Assembly: GCA_031295385.1 (NCBI GenBank)
Contig: JAUMOL010000013.1
Coordinates: 62,001 to 126,000 of the forward strand
Origin: Collinsella sp.
GTDB taxonomy: Bacteria; Actinomycetota; Coriobacteriia; Coriobacteriales; Coriobacteriaceae
Length of the DNA: 64,000 nucleotides
Reading direction: 5' to 3'
This document shows positions 8,032 through 15,368 of the stretch, piece by piece. The position numbers and the translations under genes are program-made. Each line of letters begins with the position of its first letter. The stretch's first letter is position 1. The notes beneath the pieces were generated by a model. That model was not told the origin of the DNA. It did no database searches and saw only the letters and a program-made list of their open reading frames with translations.

Positions 8032-8589
8032 ATGGTGATTCGTACTGAGCGCTTGGCGCTTCGTCCGTGGCGCGAGTCGGATGTGGTGAGTCTGTTTACA
8101 TACGCAAGCGATCCGGATGTGGTCCCGGCTGCCGGCTGGCCGCCCCATCGAAGCATTGAAGAAAGCGGGGAGATCATTCGAACGGTCTTTTCCGCGCCCC
8201 ACACCTTTGCCGTTTGCCTGACTGCGACGGATGAGCCCGTGGGTAGCATCGGACTTATGCCATCTCGCTGCGAGTCAAACCGTCGAGATGACGGTCTCGA
8301 ACTCGAAGTGGGCTATTGGATCGCCAAGCCGTTCTGGGGCCGAGGCTTTGCTCCCGAAGCGGTACGAGCCATGCAGCGCTATGCGTTCGAAACGCTTGGC
8401 TGCAAGGCGCTTTGGTGCGGATACTACGAGGGCAATAACAAGTCGTTACGCGTTCAGCAAAAGTGCGGATTCGCACCGCATCACGTTGAGCGCGACGTGC
8501 CCTGCAAGCTTATGGGCGATGTGCGTACCGAGTACTTTACGTATTTGACCTGCGAAGACTGGCGCGGGCGGGCAGAAGGGGAGCGATGA
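8032..8589 (+). CDS. RimJ/RimL-like GNAT acetyltransferase
   Basis: 185 residues. It begins MVIRTERLALRPWRESD, the typical start of RimJ/RimL-type acetyltransferases. VGYWIAKPFWGRGFAPEAV follows; the GRGF turn binds acetyl-CoA. The C-terminal NNKSLRVQQKCGFAPHHVE is the conserved N-S-R-x-x-K-x-G-F segment. The ATG at 8032 has GAGAGG seven bases upstream. Its last four bases (ATGA) overlap the start of the UvrA-like gene, so the two are translationally coupled. The acceptor is unknown. It could be a small-molecule or antibiotic acetyltransferase, given its partner. Confidence 0.8.
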   Translation: MVIRTERLALRPWRESDVVSLFTYASDPDVVPAAGWPPHRSIEESGEIIRTVFSAPHTFAVCLTATDEPVGSIGLMPSRCESNRRDDGLELEVGYWIAKPFWGRGFAPEAVRAMQRYAFETLGCKALWCGYYEGNNKSLRVQQKCGFAPHHVERDVPCKLMGDVRTEYFTYLTCEDWRGRAEGER

Positions 8590-11078
8590 CGGTGTCGCAA
8601 CAACCAAGCGCTATCGAGGTGCGTGGCGCGCGTGTACATAACCTCAAGGACATCGATATCGATATCCCGCTGGGAAAGCTCGTGGGCATTGCCGGCGTGT
8701 CGGGCTCGGGCAAGAGCTCGCTGGCGCTGGGGGTTCTCTATGCCGAGGGCTCGCGTCGCTACTTGGAAGCACTCAGCACCTATACTCGCCGTCGTTTGAC
8801 GCAGGCCGAGCACGCTCAGGTGGATGAGGTATTGCACGTGCCGGCGGCGCTCGCGCTGCACCAGCGTCCGAGCGTGCCGGGCGTGCGCTCCACCTTTGGC
8901 ACCATGACCGAGCTCAACAACAGCCTGCGTCTGCTCTTTAGCCGTTGCGCCCATCACGTGTGCCCGCATTGCGGGGCGCGTGTGGAGCCAAGCCTCAACG
9001 TTGCGGCTGGCCTGTCGCTCACGTGTCCGACGTGCGGCCGCGAGTTCTACGCTCCGAGCGCCGAGGACCTTGCCTTTAACAGTGGCGGTGCATGCCCCAC
9101 CTGTGGCGGCACCGGTGTCGTGCGCGAGGTGGACGAGGCGAGCTTGGTGCCCGACGAGTCAAAGACTATCAACGAGGGTGCGGTCCTTCCCTGGGGCACG
9201 CTCATGTGGGATTTGATGAAGCAGGTCGCCGGCGAGATGGGCGTGCGCACCGACGTGCCGTTTAACCGGCTCACGCCTCAAGAGCGCGACATCGTGTTCC
9301 ACGGTCCGGCGGTTAAGAAGCACATTCTCTACGTTCCCAAAAACGGCGAGGGCGCCACGCCGCTCGACTTCACCTATTACAACGCCGTCTATACCGTCGA
9401 GAATGCGCTCGCCAAGGTTAAGGACGATAAGGGTTTAAAACGCGTTGCGCGCTTTTTGCGCGAGGGGCCATGCCGCGATTGTGGCGGCACGCGTCTCTCC
9501 GAGGCTGCGCGCCAGCCCCAGGTGTGCGGTATCAATCTGGCGCAGGCCGCGGCCATGACGCTGAGCGAGGCGATTGAGTGGGTGCGCGGGGTGCCCGCAT
9601 CCTTGCCGCCCGAGATGCGGCCCATGGCGACGGATATCTGCGATTCGTTTTTGAGCGCGGCCCATCGCCTGGTCGACCTGGGTCTCGATTACCTTTCACT
9701 CGACCGCGCCGGTGCCACGCTCTCCACGGGTGAGCGCCAGCGCGTGCAGCTTGCTCGCGTGGTACGCAATCGATCGACGGGCGTGCTTTATATGCTGGAC
9801 GAGCCTTCGATCGGCTTGCACCCTGCCAATGTCGACGGCTTGGTGGGCGTGATGCGCGATCTGGTGGATGACGGCAACACCGTGGTTGTTGTCGACCACG
9901 ATACGCGCGTGCTGGCGGAGGCTGATTATCTGGTCGAGATGGGCCCCGTTGCCGGAGCGGGCGGTGGTAACGTGATCGCCGCGGGTACGGTAGACGAGGT
10001 CGAGCAATCGCGGGGCAGCCGCATCGCCCCGTTTTTGCGCGCCGAGCCCAAGCGCTTGCGTCCGCAGGTGACTGACGAGGAAATGTTCGACCAGGGCCAC
10101 ATCCGTATGGCAACCGATATCATCCATACCGTCAAGCCGCTCGAAGTCGATATTCCACGCGGCCGCTTGGTCGCGGTAACGGGCGTTTCGGGTTCGGGCA
10201 AGACGACGCTGGTGCTCGAGACGCTCATTCCGGCACTCAAGGCGCAGGCAGATGGCGAGCGTCTGCCAAGACACGTGCGCTGGGTCGATGCCGAAGGCAT
10301 TGCCCGCGCCAACCTGATTGACGCCACTCCCATCGGCGCCAACGTGCGCTCGACGGTGGCGACTTATGCCGACATCCATGATGAGCTGCGCCGCGCCTTC
10401 GCCCGTACGCCCGAAGCCGAGGCAGCCGGCTACAAGGCGGGCGCCTTCAGTTACAACACTGGCGCCTTGCGCTGCCCTACGTGTGACGGCACGGGCTCGA
10501 TATCGCTCGACGTGCAGTTTTTGCCCGACGTCGAGATCGTCTGCCCGGCATGTCGCGGCTCGCGTTATGCAGACGCGGCTTCGCATATCCATCGCGAGGG
10601 CAAGGACGGGAGTCTGCTTACGTTGCCGCAGCTCATGGACTTGAGTGTGGACGAGGCCCTCGAAGCCACGGTGGGACTCAAGAAGGTTCAGGCGCGCTTG
10701 CAGACCTTGCACGACCTGGGCCTGGGCTATCTCACACTCGGTGAGCCCACACCGGCGCTCTCGGGCGGCGAGGCGCAGCGTCTTAAGCTTGCGAGCGAGA
10801 TGGGTCGCGTGCAGGATGATGCCGTATTCGTATTCGACGAGCCCACGATCGGACTGCATCCGCTCGATGTCCAGGTGTTGCTGAGCGTGTTTGACGGCTT
10901 GGTTGCCAAGGGCGCCACGGTTGTCGTGATCGAGCATGACCTCGACCTTATCCGTAACGCCGATTACGTGATTGACATGGGCCCGGGCGGTGGCGATGCG
11001 GGCGGGCAAATCGTCTGCGCCGGTACGCCGGGCGACATCGCGGCCTGCCCCGCAAGCATCACCGGCCGCTACCTATAG
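8586..11078 (+). CDS. Short UvrA paralogue (UvrA2 / DrrC-like ABC ATPase)
   Basis: 830 residues, about 110 fewer than housekeeping UvrA (about 940). Two ABC modules are complete. The first has GVSGSGKSSL (about 38-47), signature LSTGERQR and LDEPSIGLHP. The second has GVSGSGKTTL, signature LSGGEAQR and FDEPTIGLHP. Two zinc modules carry CPHC/CPTC and CPTC/CPAC. After the first Walker A the sequence runs quickly into YTRRRLTQ and then the zinc module, so the UvrB-binding domain of canonical UvrA appears shortened. Such proteins occur in drug-producer self-resistance and as accessory DNA-damage sensors. A GGGACAG palindrome follows the stop. Confidence 0.85.
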   Translation: MTVSQQPSAIEVRGARVHNLKDIDIDIPLGKLVGIAGVSGSGKSSLALGVLYAEGSRRYLEALSTYTRRRLTQAEHAQVDEVLHVPAALALHQRPSVPGVRSTFGTMTELNNSLRLLFSRCAHHVCPHCGARVEPSLNVAAGLSLTCPTCGREFYAPSAEDLAFNSGGACPTCGGTGVVREVDEASLVPDESKTINEGAVLPWGTLMWDLMKQVAGEMGVRTDVPFNRLTPQERDIVFHGPAVKKHILYVPKNGEGATPLDFTYYNAVYTVENALAKVKDDKGLKRVARFLREGPCRDCGGTRLSEAARQPQVCGINLAQAAAMTLSEAIEWVRGVPASLPPEMRPMATDICDSFLSAAHRLVDLGLDYLSLDRAGATLSTGERQRVQLARVVRNRSTGVLYMLDEPSIGLHPANVDGLVGVMRDLVDDGNTVVVVDHDTRVLAEADYLVEMGPVAGAGGGNVIAAGTVDEVEQSRGSRIAPFLRAEPKRLRPQVTDEEMFDQGHIRMATDIIHTVKPLEVDIPRGRLVAVTGVSGSGKTTLVLETLIPALKAQADGERLPRHVRWVDAEGIARANLIDATPIGANVRSTVATYADIHDELRRAFARTPEAEAAGYKAGAFSYNTGALRCPTCDGTGSISLDVQFLPDVEIVCPACRGSRYADAASHIHREGKDGSLLTLPQLMDLSVDEALEATVGLKKVQARLQTLHDLGLGYLTLGEPTPALSGGEAQRLKLASEMGRVQDDAVFVFDEPTIGLHPLDVQVLLSVFDGLVAKGATVVVIEHDLDLIRNADYVIDMGPGGGDAGGQIVCAGTPGDIAACPASITGRYL

Positions 11079-11080
11079 AC

Positions 11081-11113
11081 AATGAGGCAAAGGGACAGCC
11101 CCTTTGCCTCATT
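11081..11113. repeat. GGGACAG palindrome between convergent genes
   Basis: AATGAGGCAAAGGG (11081-11094) and CCCTTTGCCTCATT (11100-11113) form a perfect 14-bp stem with loop acagc. The arm sequence differs from the copy at 7979 in matched positions on both sides, so the pairing is conserved while the sequence changes. Confidence 0.85.
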
Positions 11114-11118
11114 GATGC

Positions 11119-12219
11119 CTATTTCACGCATTGAGCCGCGAGATAGTCGCGGAAGAATGGCAATTCAAATGCGACGAGCCCTCGTCCTCGTTCCCCGATG
11201 ATGCCGGCATCTATCATGCGGCGTCGGTAGTGGGAGACCTGCTGTGGCGAACGCTTAAGGCGCTCGACAAGGTCAGCGGTGGTGGACTCTTCCTCGTCAT
11301 CGAGCATGGCGATGAGGAATCGCTTGTCCTCTGCAGTGAGTTCCCGATAGGTTGCCGCGAGGATTCGATCGTCCATCTCGTCGCGCGCGATTTTGATTCC
11401 CAGGTCAAAGTCGCGCGACGAGATTTTCTTCGAATCGCTTGTGAGATCCCAGGCACGGTAGCCTACGAGTTGCAATAGGAAGGGAAAACCAGAGATCGAG
11501 CGAACGGCTCTATCGATTCCCTCAGCATCTGCCAGGCGATCGTTTTCCTGGATTGTGCGAATCAAGGCCTCGCGTACGTCATAGTCGGCAATGCGACCCA
11601 GATGATATTGTTGGGCACGGCGAAGGAACGAGACCGTCTTGTGGTTCAGTAGCGTCGATACGTTGTTGGGAAGCCCCGCCATGAGCAGCGCGACGTGTTT
11701 TCCATCGGTCACAAAGTGCTGATACGTCGCTGCGAGCTGAATCATCTCGTCGAGTGTCGGGTCCACCTCGTCAACCGTGACGAGCAGACCGGTGCCTGCC
11801 TCGTTGAGTTGGTCGATGATGTCGCTCATGCGATAACGCCAGGTTGAGGCATCGTGAACGCGATTGGCCTCGATGCTGCCGAGCGGTGCAATTCCGAGAC
11901 CGGTGACTTCGAAGTTGTTAGACGGGTCAATAAGATGGCCGGCAGCACGTTTCGCCCCGAACTCGATTTCCTCAAGCATTCCCGGGAGCGCGGTTGTCTT
12001 TACGGCAATCCAGCCGTGGGATTCCGCCCTCGTCGCGAGCGACGACATGAGAGCGGTTTTACCGGTTCCACGCGCGCCTGAGAAGATCGAGGTCAATTCT
12101 GGGCGCCTGCGCTGGCTCAAGAAGGCACGGTCCAGATCACGAATGATCTGTTGTCTGCCAGCGAGATGGGCAGGAACCTCACCAAAACTGGGGGTAAACG
12201 GGTTCTCGAGATATTCCAC
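11119..12219 (-). CDS. AAA/STAND-type ATPase with C-terminal winged helix (paralogue 2)
   Basis: 366 residues, homologous along its length to the gene at 6862-7980. Walker A is GARGTGKT near residue 49; Walker B is LVTVDEVDPTLDEM near 147; AGLPNNVSTLL and SFLRRAQQYHLGR follow. A C-terminal winged-helix-like region (STTADLVERLKRSPQQVSHY) completes it. Start is GTG at 12217-12219 with AAAGGAG upstream. The gene is convergent with uvrA-like and flanked by GGGACAG palindromes at both ends. Role unknown; sequence-specific DNA binding by the C-terminal domain is an inference. Confidence 0.75.
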   Translation of the reverse strand: MEYLENPFTPSFGEVPAHLAGRQQIIRDLDRAFLSQRRRPELTSIFSGARGTGKTALMSSLATRAESHGWIAVKTTALPGMLEEIEFGAKRAAGHLIDPSNNFEVTGLGIAPLGSIEANRVHDASTWRYRMSDIIDQLNEAGTGLLVTVDEVDPTLDEMIQLAATYQHFVTDGKHVALLMAGLPNNVSTLLNHKTVSFLRRAQQYHLGRIADYDVREALIRTIQENDRLADAEGIDRAVRSISGFPFLLQLVGYRAWDLTSDSKKISSRDFDLGIKIARDEMDDRILAATYRELTAEDKRFLIAMLDDEEESTTADLVERLKRSPQQVSHYRRRMIDAGIIGERGRGLVAFELPFFRDYLAAQCVK

Positions 12220-12337
12220 AAGGCTCTCCTTTCACACCGCCGTTTAACTTCATTTTACTTTAGTTAATTCTGATTAAAAGTGAGGGCTCTCTATCTAGAG
12301 CATCAATTAGGCGTGTGTGCCGTCGGCGTGGCGCTCG

Positions 12338-12370
12338 AATGTGACAAAGGGACAGTCCCTTTGTCACATT
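12338..12370. repeat. Perfect GGGACAG palindrome over the trmL stop codon
   Basis: This 33-bp palindrome is identical to 7979-8011: arms AATGTGACAAAGGGAC with a one-base loop. On the minus strand it supplies the last Met codon and the stop TGA of trmL. Confidence 0.85.
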
Positions 12371-12963
12371 CCCGGAAAGCCTGTTTGGCGCAGGGCTTCG
12401 TAGAGGACGATGGCGGCGCTGTTGGAGAGGTTGAGGGCGCTGATGCGGTAGTCGTCCGGGTTGACGAAGTTGCCGCAGATATCCTGCCGAAGGATGGCCT
12501 CGTGGCTGCCCTCGGTATGCCCGAGCGATTCCTCGTGGGCTTCCCAGGCCTCGGCGTTATCGAGTGAGTCGCAATCGCGCAGCATCGGGATGCGCTCGCA
12601 GCGCTCGGGCGCCGCGGCAAGCAGTGGCTCGGGAATGCCCGAGCTCTCGCTGCCAAAGACCAAGTAGTCGCCGTCGCGGTAGGCGCTTTGCGCATAGGTG
12701 CGGCGCGCCTTTTTGGTCAGCAGGTGCATGCGCTCGTCGGCGGGGGAGAGGCCGTTGCGCGCAAGGAAATCCTCCCATCCGGCATAGGTTGTCACGTCCA
12801 AGTTTTGCCAGTAGCCCAGGCCGGCGCGACGCACCGTCTTGTCGTCGAGTGAAAACCCCAGCGGCTCCACCAGATGCAGACGGGCGCCGGTGACCACGCA
12901 GGTGCGACCGATATTGCCCGTATTGGCCGGAATCTCGGGCGCATACAGCACGATGTTGAACAT
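12364..12963 (-). CDS. trmL: tRNA (cytidine(34)-2'-O)-methyltransferase, TrmL/SPOUT family
   Basis: 199 residues. It starts MFNIVLYAPEIPANTGNIGR, the TrmL N-terminus. It has the SPOUT knot motifs VFGSESSGIPE near 108, ERCERIPML and LNLSNSAAIVLYEALRQ near 180. TrmL methylates the ribose of the wobble nucleotide in tRNA-Leu isoacceptors. The ATG at 12961-12963 is chosen because the family starts there. Its stop codon falls inside the palindrome at 12338-12370, so the extreme C-terminus (GM) is encoded by the repeat. Confidence 0.9.
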   Translation of the reverse strand: MFNIVLYAPEIPANTGNIGRTCVVTGARLHLVEPLGFSLDDKTVRRAGLGYWQNLDVTTYAGWEDFLARNGLSPADERMHLLTKKARRTYAQSAYRDGDYLVFGSESSGIPEPLLAAAPERCERIPMLRDCDSLDNAEAWEAHEESLGHTEGSHEAILRQDICGNFVNPDDYRISALNLSNSAAIVLYEALRQTGFPGM

Positions 12964-12986
12964 GAATCTCCTTGGCTCAGAACGAA

Positions 12987-13019
12987 AAACCACCACGAAG
13001 GGCACCTTCGTGGTGGTTT
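12987..13019. repeat. CCACCACGAAGG palindrome between COG0523 gene and trmL
   Basis: AAACCACCACGAAGG (12987-13001) and CCTTCGTGGTGGTTT (13005-13019) form a perfect 15-bp stem. The sequence is close to the arm and loop of the repeat at 47216-47268, so the two form one subfamily. Confidence 0.75.
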
Positions 13020-13058
13020 GGCGGTTGCGTAGGCGGAAAAATGCCCGCTTGGATAAAC

Positions 13059-14189
13059 CTAGGCGCGGTGCCAGTCGGTCAGGCAGGCATCGAGGGAGGC
13101 GATGAGCGCATCCTTGTCCATGTGACGGCCGATGATGCACAGGCTCGTCATACGGTCGCCGGTCTCTTCGTCCCAAATCTGCATGATTTCGGGGTTCTCG
13201 TCGATGATCTTTTGCTTCTCGCCCTCGGGCGCCGAGTCGACAAACAGGCCGTTCTCCATCAGGCGCATCTGGTGGCCAGCCTGCTCGAACATGTAGCACA
13301 TGTCCGGATCGCCGGTCTGCCACAGCGGGCCCTTGACGCGAATGACCTCGTCGGGCCACTCCTGCTCAACAAAATCGGTGAACTTCTGCAGGTCAAACGG
13401 CTTGCGGCGCGAGTAAACAAAGGTCTCGATGTCGTACTCGAGCACCTCGGGGTCATCGTGCTCCTCGGGATGCTCCATGGCATCGATCCAGGCGGCGGAG
13501 TTGTAGGCGCGCATAAAGTCGAAGCGGTCGGTGTCGAGCAGCTCCTCCATGGGGACCTCGCCGTTTTGGGCCTCGACGATCACGGCATCTTTCTGCAGGC
13601 TGCGCACGATGGCCTTGAGCTCGGCGATCTGCTCAGGGCTCACGGTATCGGTCTTGTTGAGGATCAGCGTGGAGCAGAACTCAATCTGCTGGATAAGCAG
13701 GCTCTCGATATCGTCCTCGTCGATATCCTCAGCCAGCAGGTCGCGACCGCCGTTGAACTCGTCGTACATGCGGGCGCAGTCGACCACGGCCACGATGTTG
13801 TCGAGCGCGAGTTTGGGCTCGCCGCCCACCTTGGCCTCGTCGCAGAAGCTCGAGATGGTGTAGGCGATGGGGATGGGCTCGCAAATGCCCGAGGCCTCGA
13901 TGATGATGTAATCGAAGTTGCCCGAATCGGCGATGCCCTGCAGCTGGTTGGCCAGGTCATCCGAAAGCGTGCAGCAGATGCAGCCGTTGGTGAGCGGGAT
14001 GAGGTCGTCGGTCTCGGAAAGGCCGCCGTCGGCGATGAGGCTGGCGTCCACATTGATCTCGCCGATATCGTTGACGATCACGGCGGCGCGGATGCCGCCG
14101 TCGTTAGCGAGGATGTGGTTGAGCAGCGTGGTTTTGCCGGCACCGAGGTATCCGGTAAGCATGATGATTTTCACGGGTTTGTTGGGCAT
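13059..14189 (-). CDS. COG0523 (CobW/ZNG1-like) metal-chaperone GTPase
   Basis: 376 residues. GYLGAGKTTLL near the N-terminus is Walker A. IEASGICEPIPI follows the switch region, and NKTD is the base-recognition motif. GCICCT near residue 68 is the CxCC metal-binding motif of the family. A C-terminal CobW_C domain follows. These GTPases insert or deliver zinc, cobalt or other metals; which metal cannot be told. AAAGGAGG stands four bases before the ATG at 14187-14189. The upstream in-frame ATG at 14210 would place that site inside the coding region. Confidence 0.85.
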   Translation of the reverse strand: MPNKPVKIIMLTGYLGAGKTTLLNHILANDGGIRAAVIVNDIGEINVDASLIADGGLSETDDLIPLTNGCICCTLSDDLANQLQGIADSGNFDYIIIEASGICEPIPIAYTISSFCDEAKVGGEPKLALDNIVAVVDCARMYDEFNGGRDLLAEDIDEDDIESLLIQQIEFCSTLILNKTDTVSPEQIAELKAIVRSLQKDAVIVEAQNGEVPMEELLDTDRFDFMRAYNSAAWIDAMEHPEEHDDPEVLEYDIETFVYSRRKPFDLQKFTDFVEQEWPDEVIRVKGPLWQTGDPDMCYMFEQAGHQMRLMENGLFVDSAPEGEKQKIIDENPEIMQIWDEETGDRMTSLCIIGRHMDKDALIASLDACLTDWHRA

Positions 14190-14275
14190 GTGCCCTCCTT
14201 TGTTAGACATGGCTTACAGTTGAATCATATGCCAAACGCCTGCTCTTATACCCACGCGCTGGCAAATAACACAGG

Positions 14276-14617
14276 CTACTCCCAGGCTCCCCATACATCG
14301 GGGCAATAACCGACGGTGGCCTTTTTGCCGTTACGCACGATGGGCTCGGCTAGAACCTGCTGGTTCTCGAGCAGCTTGTCGAAGCGCTGGCTAGGGGTGA
14401 GGTGCTGGATGAGCGCGAGCGTCTCCTCGTCCTTGGCCTTGGGGTTGAGTAGCTTGTCGATGCCGCCGACCGCCTGCATCACGCTCGTGAGCTCGCCCTT
14501 GCTCATCTCCTTTTCCTTAAGGTCGATAAACTGCGCCTTAATGCGGCGCTCTTTAAAATAACGCTGTGCCTTCTTGGTGTCGAAGGACTTCTTGGTGCCG
14601 AAGATTTGCACGTTCAT
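14276..14617 (-). CDS. ArsC/Spx-fold protein lacking the catalytic cysteine
   Basis: 113 residues with the ArsC/YffB/Spx layout. It starts MNVQIFGTKKSFDTKKAQRY and has the family middle FIDLKEKEMSKGEL and the later segment AEPIVRNGKKATVGYCP. In YffB and ArsC the first loop contains a reactive Cys (as in NCDTxxKA). Here the equivalent position is Phe in KSFDTKKA, and the only Cys is near the C-terminus. The protein is therefore unlikely to be an arsenate reductase. It may be a structural or regulatory relative. It lies 16 bp downstream of the flavoprotein gene, likely co-transcribed. Confidence 0.75.
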   Translation of the reverse strand: MNVQIFGTKKSFDTKKAQRYFKERRIKAQFIDLKEKEMSKGELTSVMQAVGGIDKLLNPKAKDEETLALIQHLTPSQRFDKLLENQQVLAEPIVRNGKKATVGYCPDVWGAWE

Positions 14618-14633
14618 AGTATGTTCCGCCGTT

Positions 14634-15257
14634 CTACCTGATGAAGTTGGTGCGGGCGCGATCGGCTTCGGGGGCTTCGATGCCGGCGGCCTGGCCTGCC
14701 TCGATACAATGCAGGAGCCAGGCCATGTTCTTGCCGATGTTGCGCATGGTGGCCAGGCCCTCGGCATCCTGGGCGGCCTCGCCCGGCATGGCACCAAAGA
14801 CGTTGTTCCAGTACGTGGAGGCAACCACGGGCATCTGGTTGATGGTGAAGTACTTGTTGAGTACGTCGAAGGTCGTCGACGTGCCGCCGCGACGGGCGAC
14901 GGCGATGGCAGCGCCCGGCTTGTGCGCAAAGGCCTTGCTGCCGGCATAGAAGGCGCGATCGAGGGCCGAAAGAATGCGGCCGCTGGGGTGCGCGTAGTAG
15001 ACGGGCGAGCCAAAGACAAAGCCATCTGCCTGCTCGGCGGCAGCGATGAGCTCGTTCACCACGTCGTCGTCAAAGGTGCAGCGACCGCCGAGCTTGCCAC
15101 ACTGGCCGCAACCGATGCAATCGCGAATGGGCTTGGCGCCCAGCTGAAACACCTCGGTATCAATGCCTTCGGCAATGAGCTGCTCGGCGACTTCGGTGAG
15201 TGCGCGGGCGGTGTTGCCGTTTGCCTTGGGGCTGCCATTGACCAAAAGAACCTTCAT
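14634..15257 (-). CDS. NAD(P)H-dependent FMN reductase / flavodoxin-fold oxidoreductase
   Basis: 207 residues. VNGSPKANGNT near residue 10 is the phosphate-binding loop of FMN reductases, and GSPVYYAHPSG near 85 contacts the isoalloxazine ring. DCIGCGQCGKLGGRC near 48 is a Cys cluster as in the iron-sulfur or disulfide variants of this family (WrbA/IsfA-like). It should bind FMN and reduce small electrophiles, quinones or iron compounds. The ATG at 15257 has GGGAG six bases upstream; the GTG at 15260 is the alternative. Confidence 0.8.
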   Translation of the reverse strand: MKVLLVNGSPKANGNTARALTEVAEQLIAEGIDTEVFQLGAKPIRDCIGCGQCGKLGGRCTFDDDVVNELIAAAEQADGFVFGSPVYYAHPSGRILSALDRAFYAGSKAFAHKPGAAIAVARRGGTSTTFDVLNKYFTINQMPVVASTYWNNVFGAMPGEAAQDAEGLATMRNIGKNMAWLLHCIEAGQAAGIEAPEADRARTNFIR

Positions 15258-15319
15258 CACAAACTCCCTCTGCTGTCGGTGACTTCTGCGGAGGATTATC
15301 GCACGAGAGGGTAGATGGC

Positions 15320-15364
15320 GTGGGGCGCGATGTGAAACGGCTTGTGTTTCACATCGAGCCCCAC
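15320..15364. terminator. Long hairpin after the GGDEF gene
   Basis: GTGGGGC plus CGATGTGAAAC pair with GTTTCACATCG plus GCCCCAC, an 18-bp stem with single-base mismatches and loop ggcttgt. It begins five bases after the GGDEF stop on the minus strand. It may be a terminator or another dispersed palindrome, as it lacks a long T-run. Confidence 0.6.
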
Positions 15365-15368
15365 AACG

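Noticed and set aside
9696..11009. Long minus-strand frame opposite the UvrA-like gene
   Set aside because: Shadow frame; no motifs and no ribosome site, while the plus frame has two complete ABC modules.
8586..11078. Calling the gene the housekeeping uvrA
   Set aside because: It is about 110 residues short and coupled to an acetyltransferase, with no uvrB or uvrC nearby.
12972..14309. Plus-strand frame of 445 codons opposite the COG0523 GTPase
   Set aside because: The minus frame has Walker A, CxCC and AAAGGAGG. The plus frame is Gly/Asp/Leu-rich without domains.
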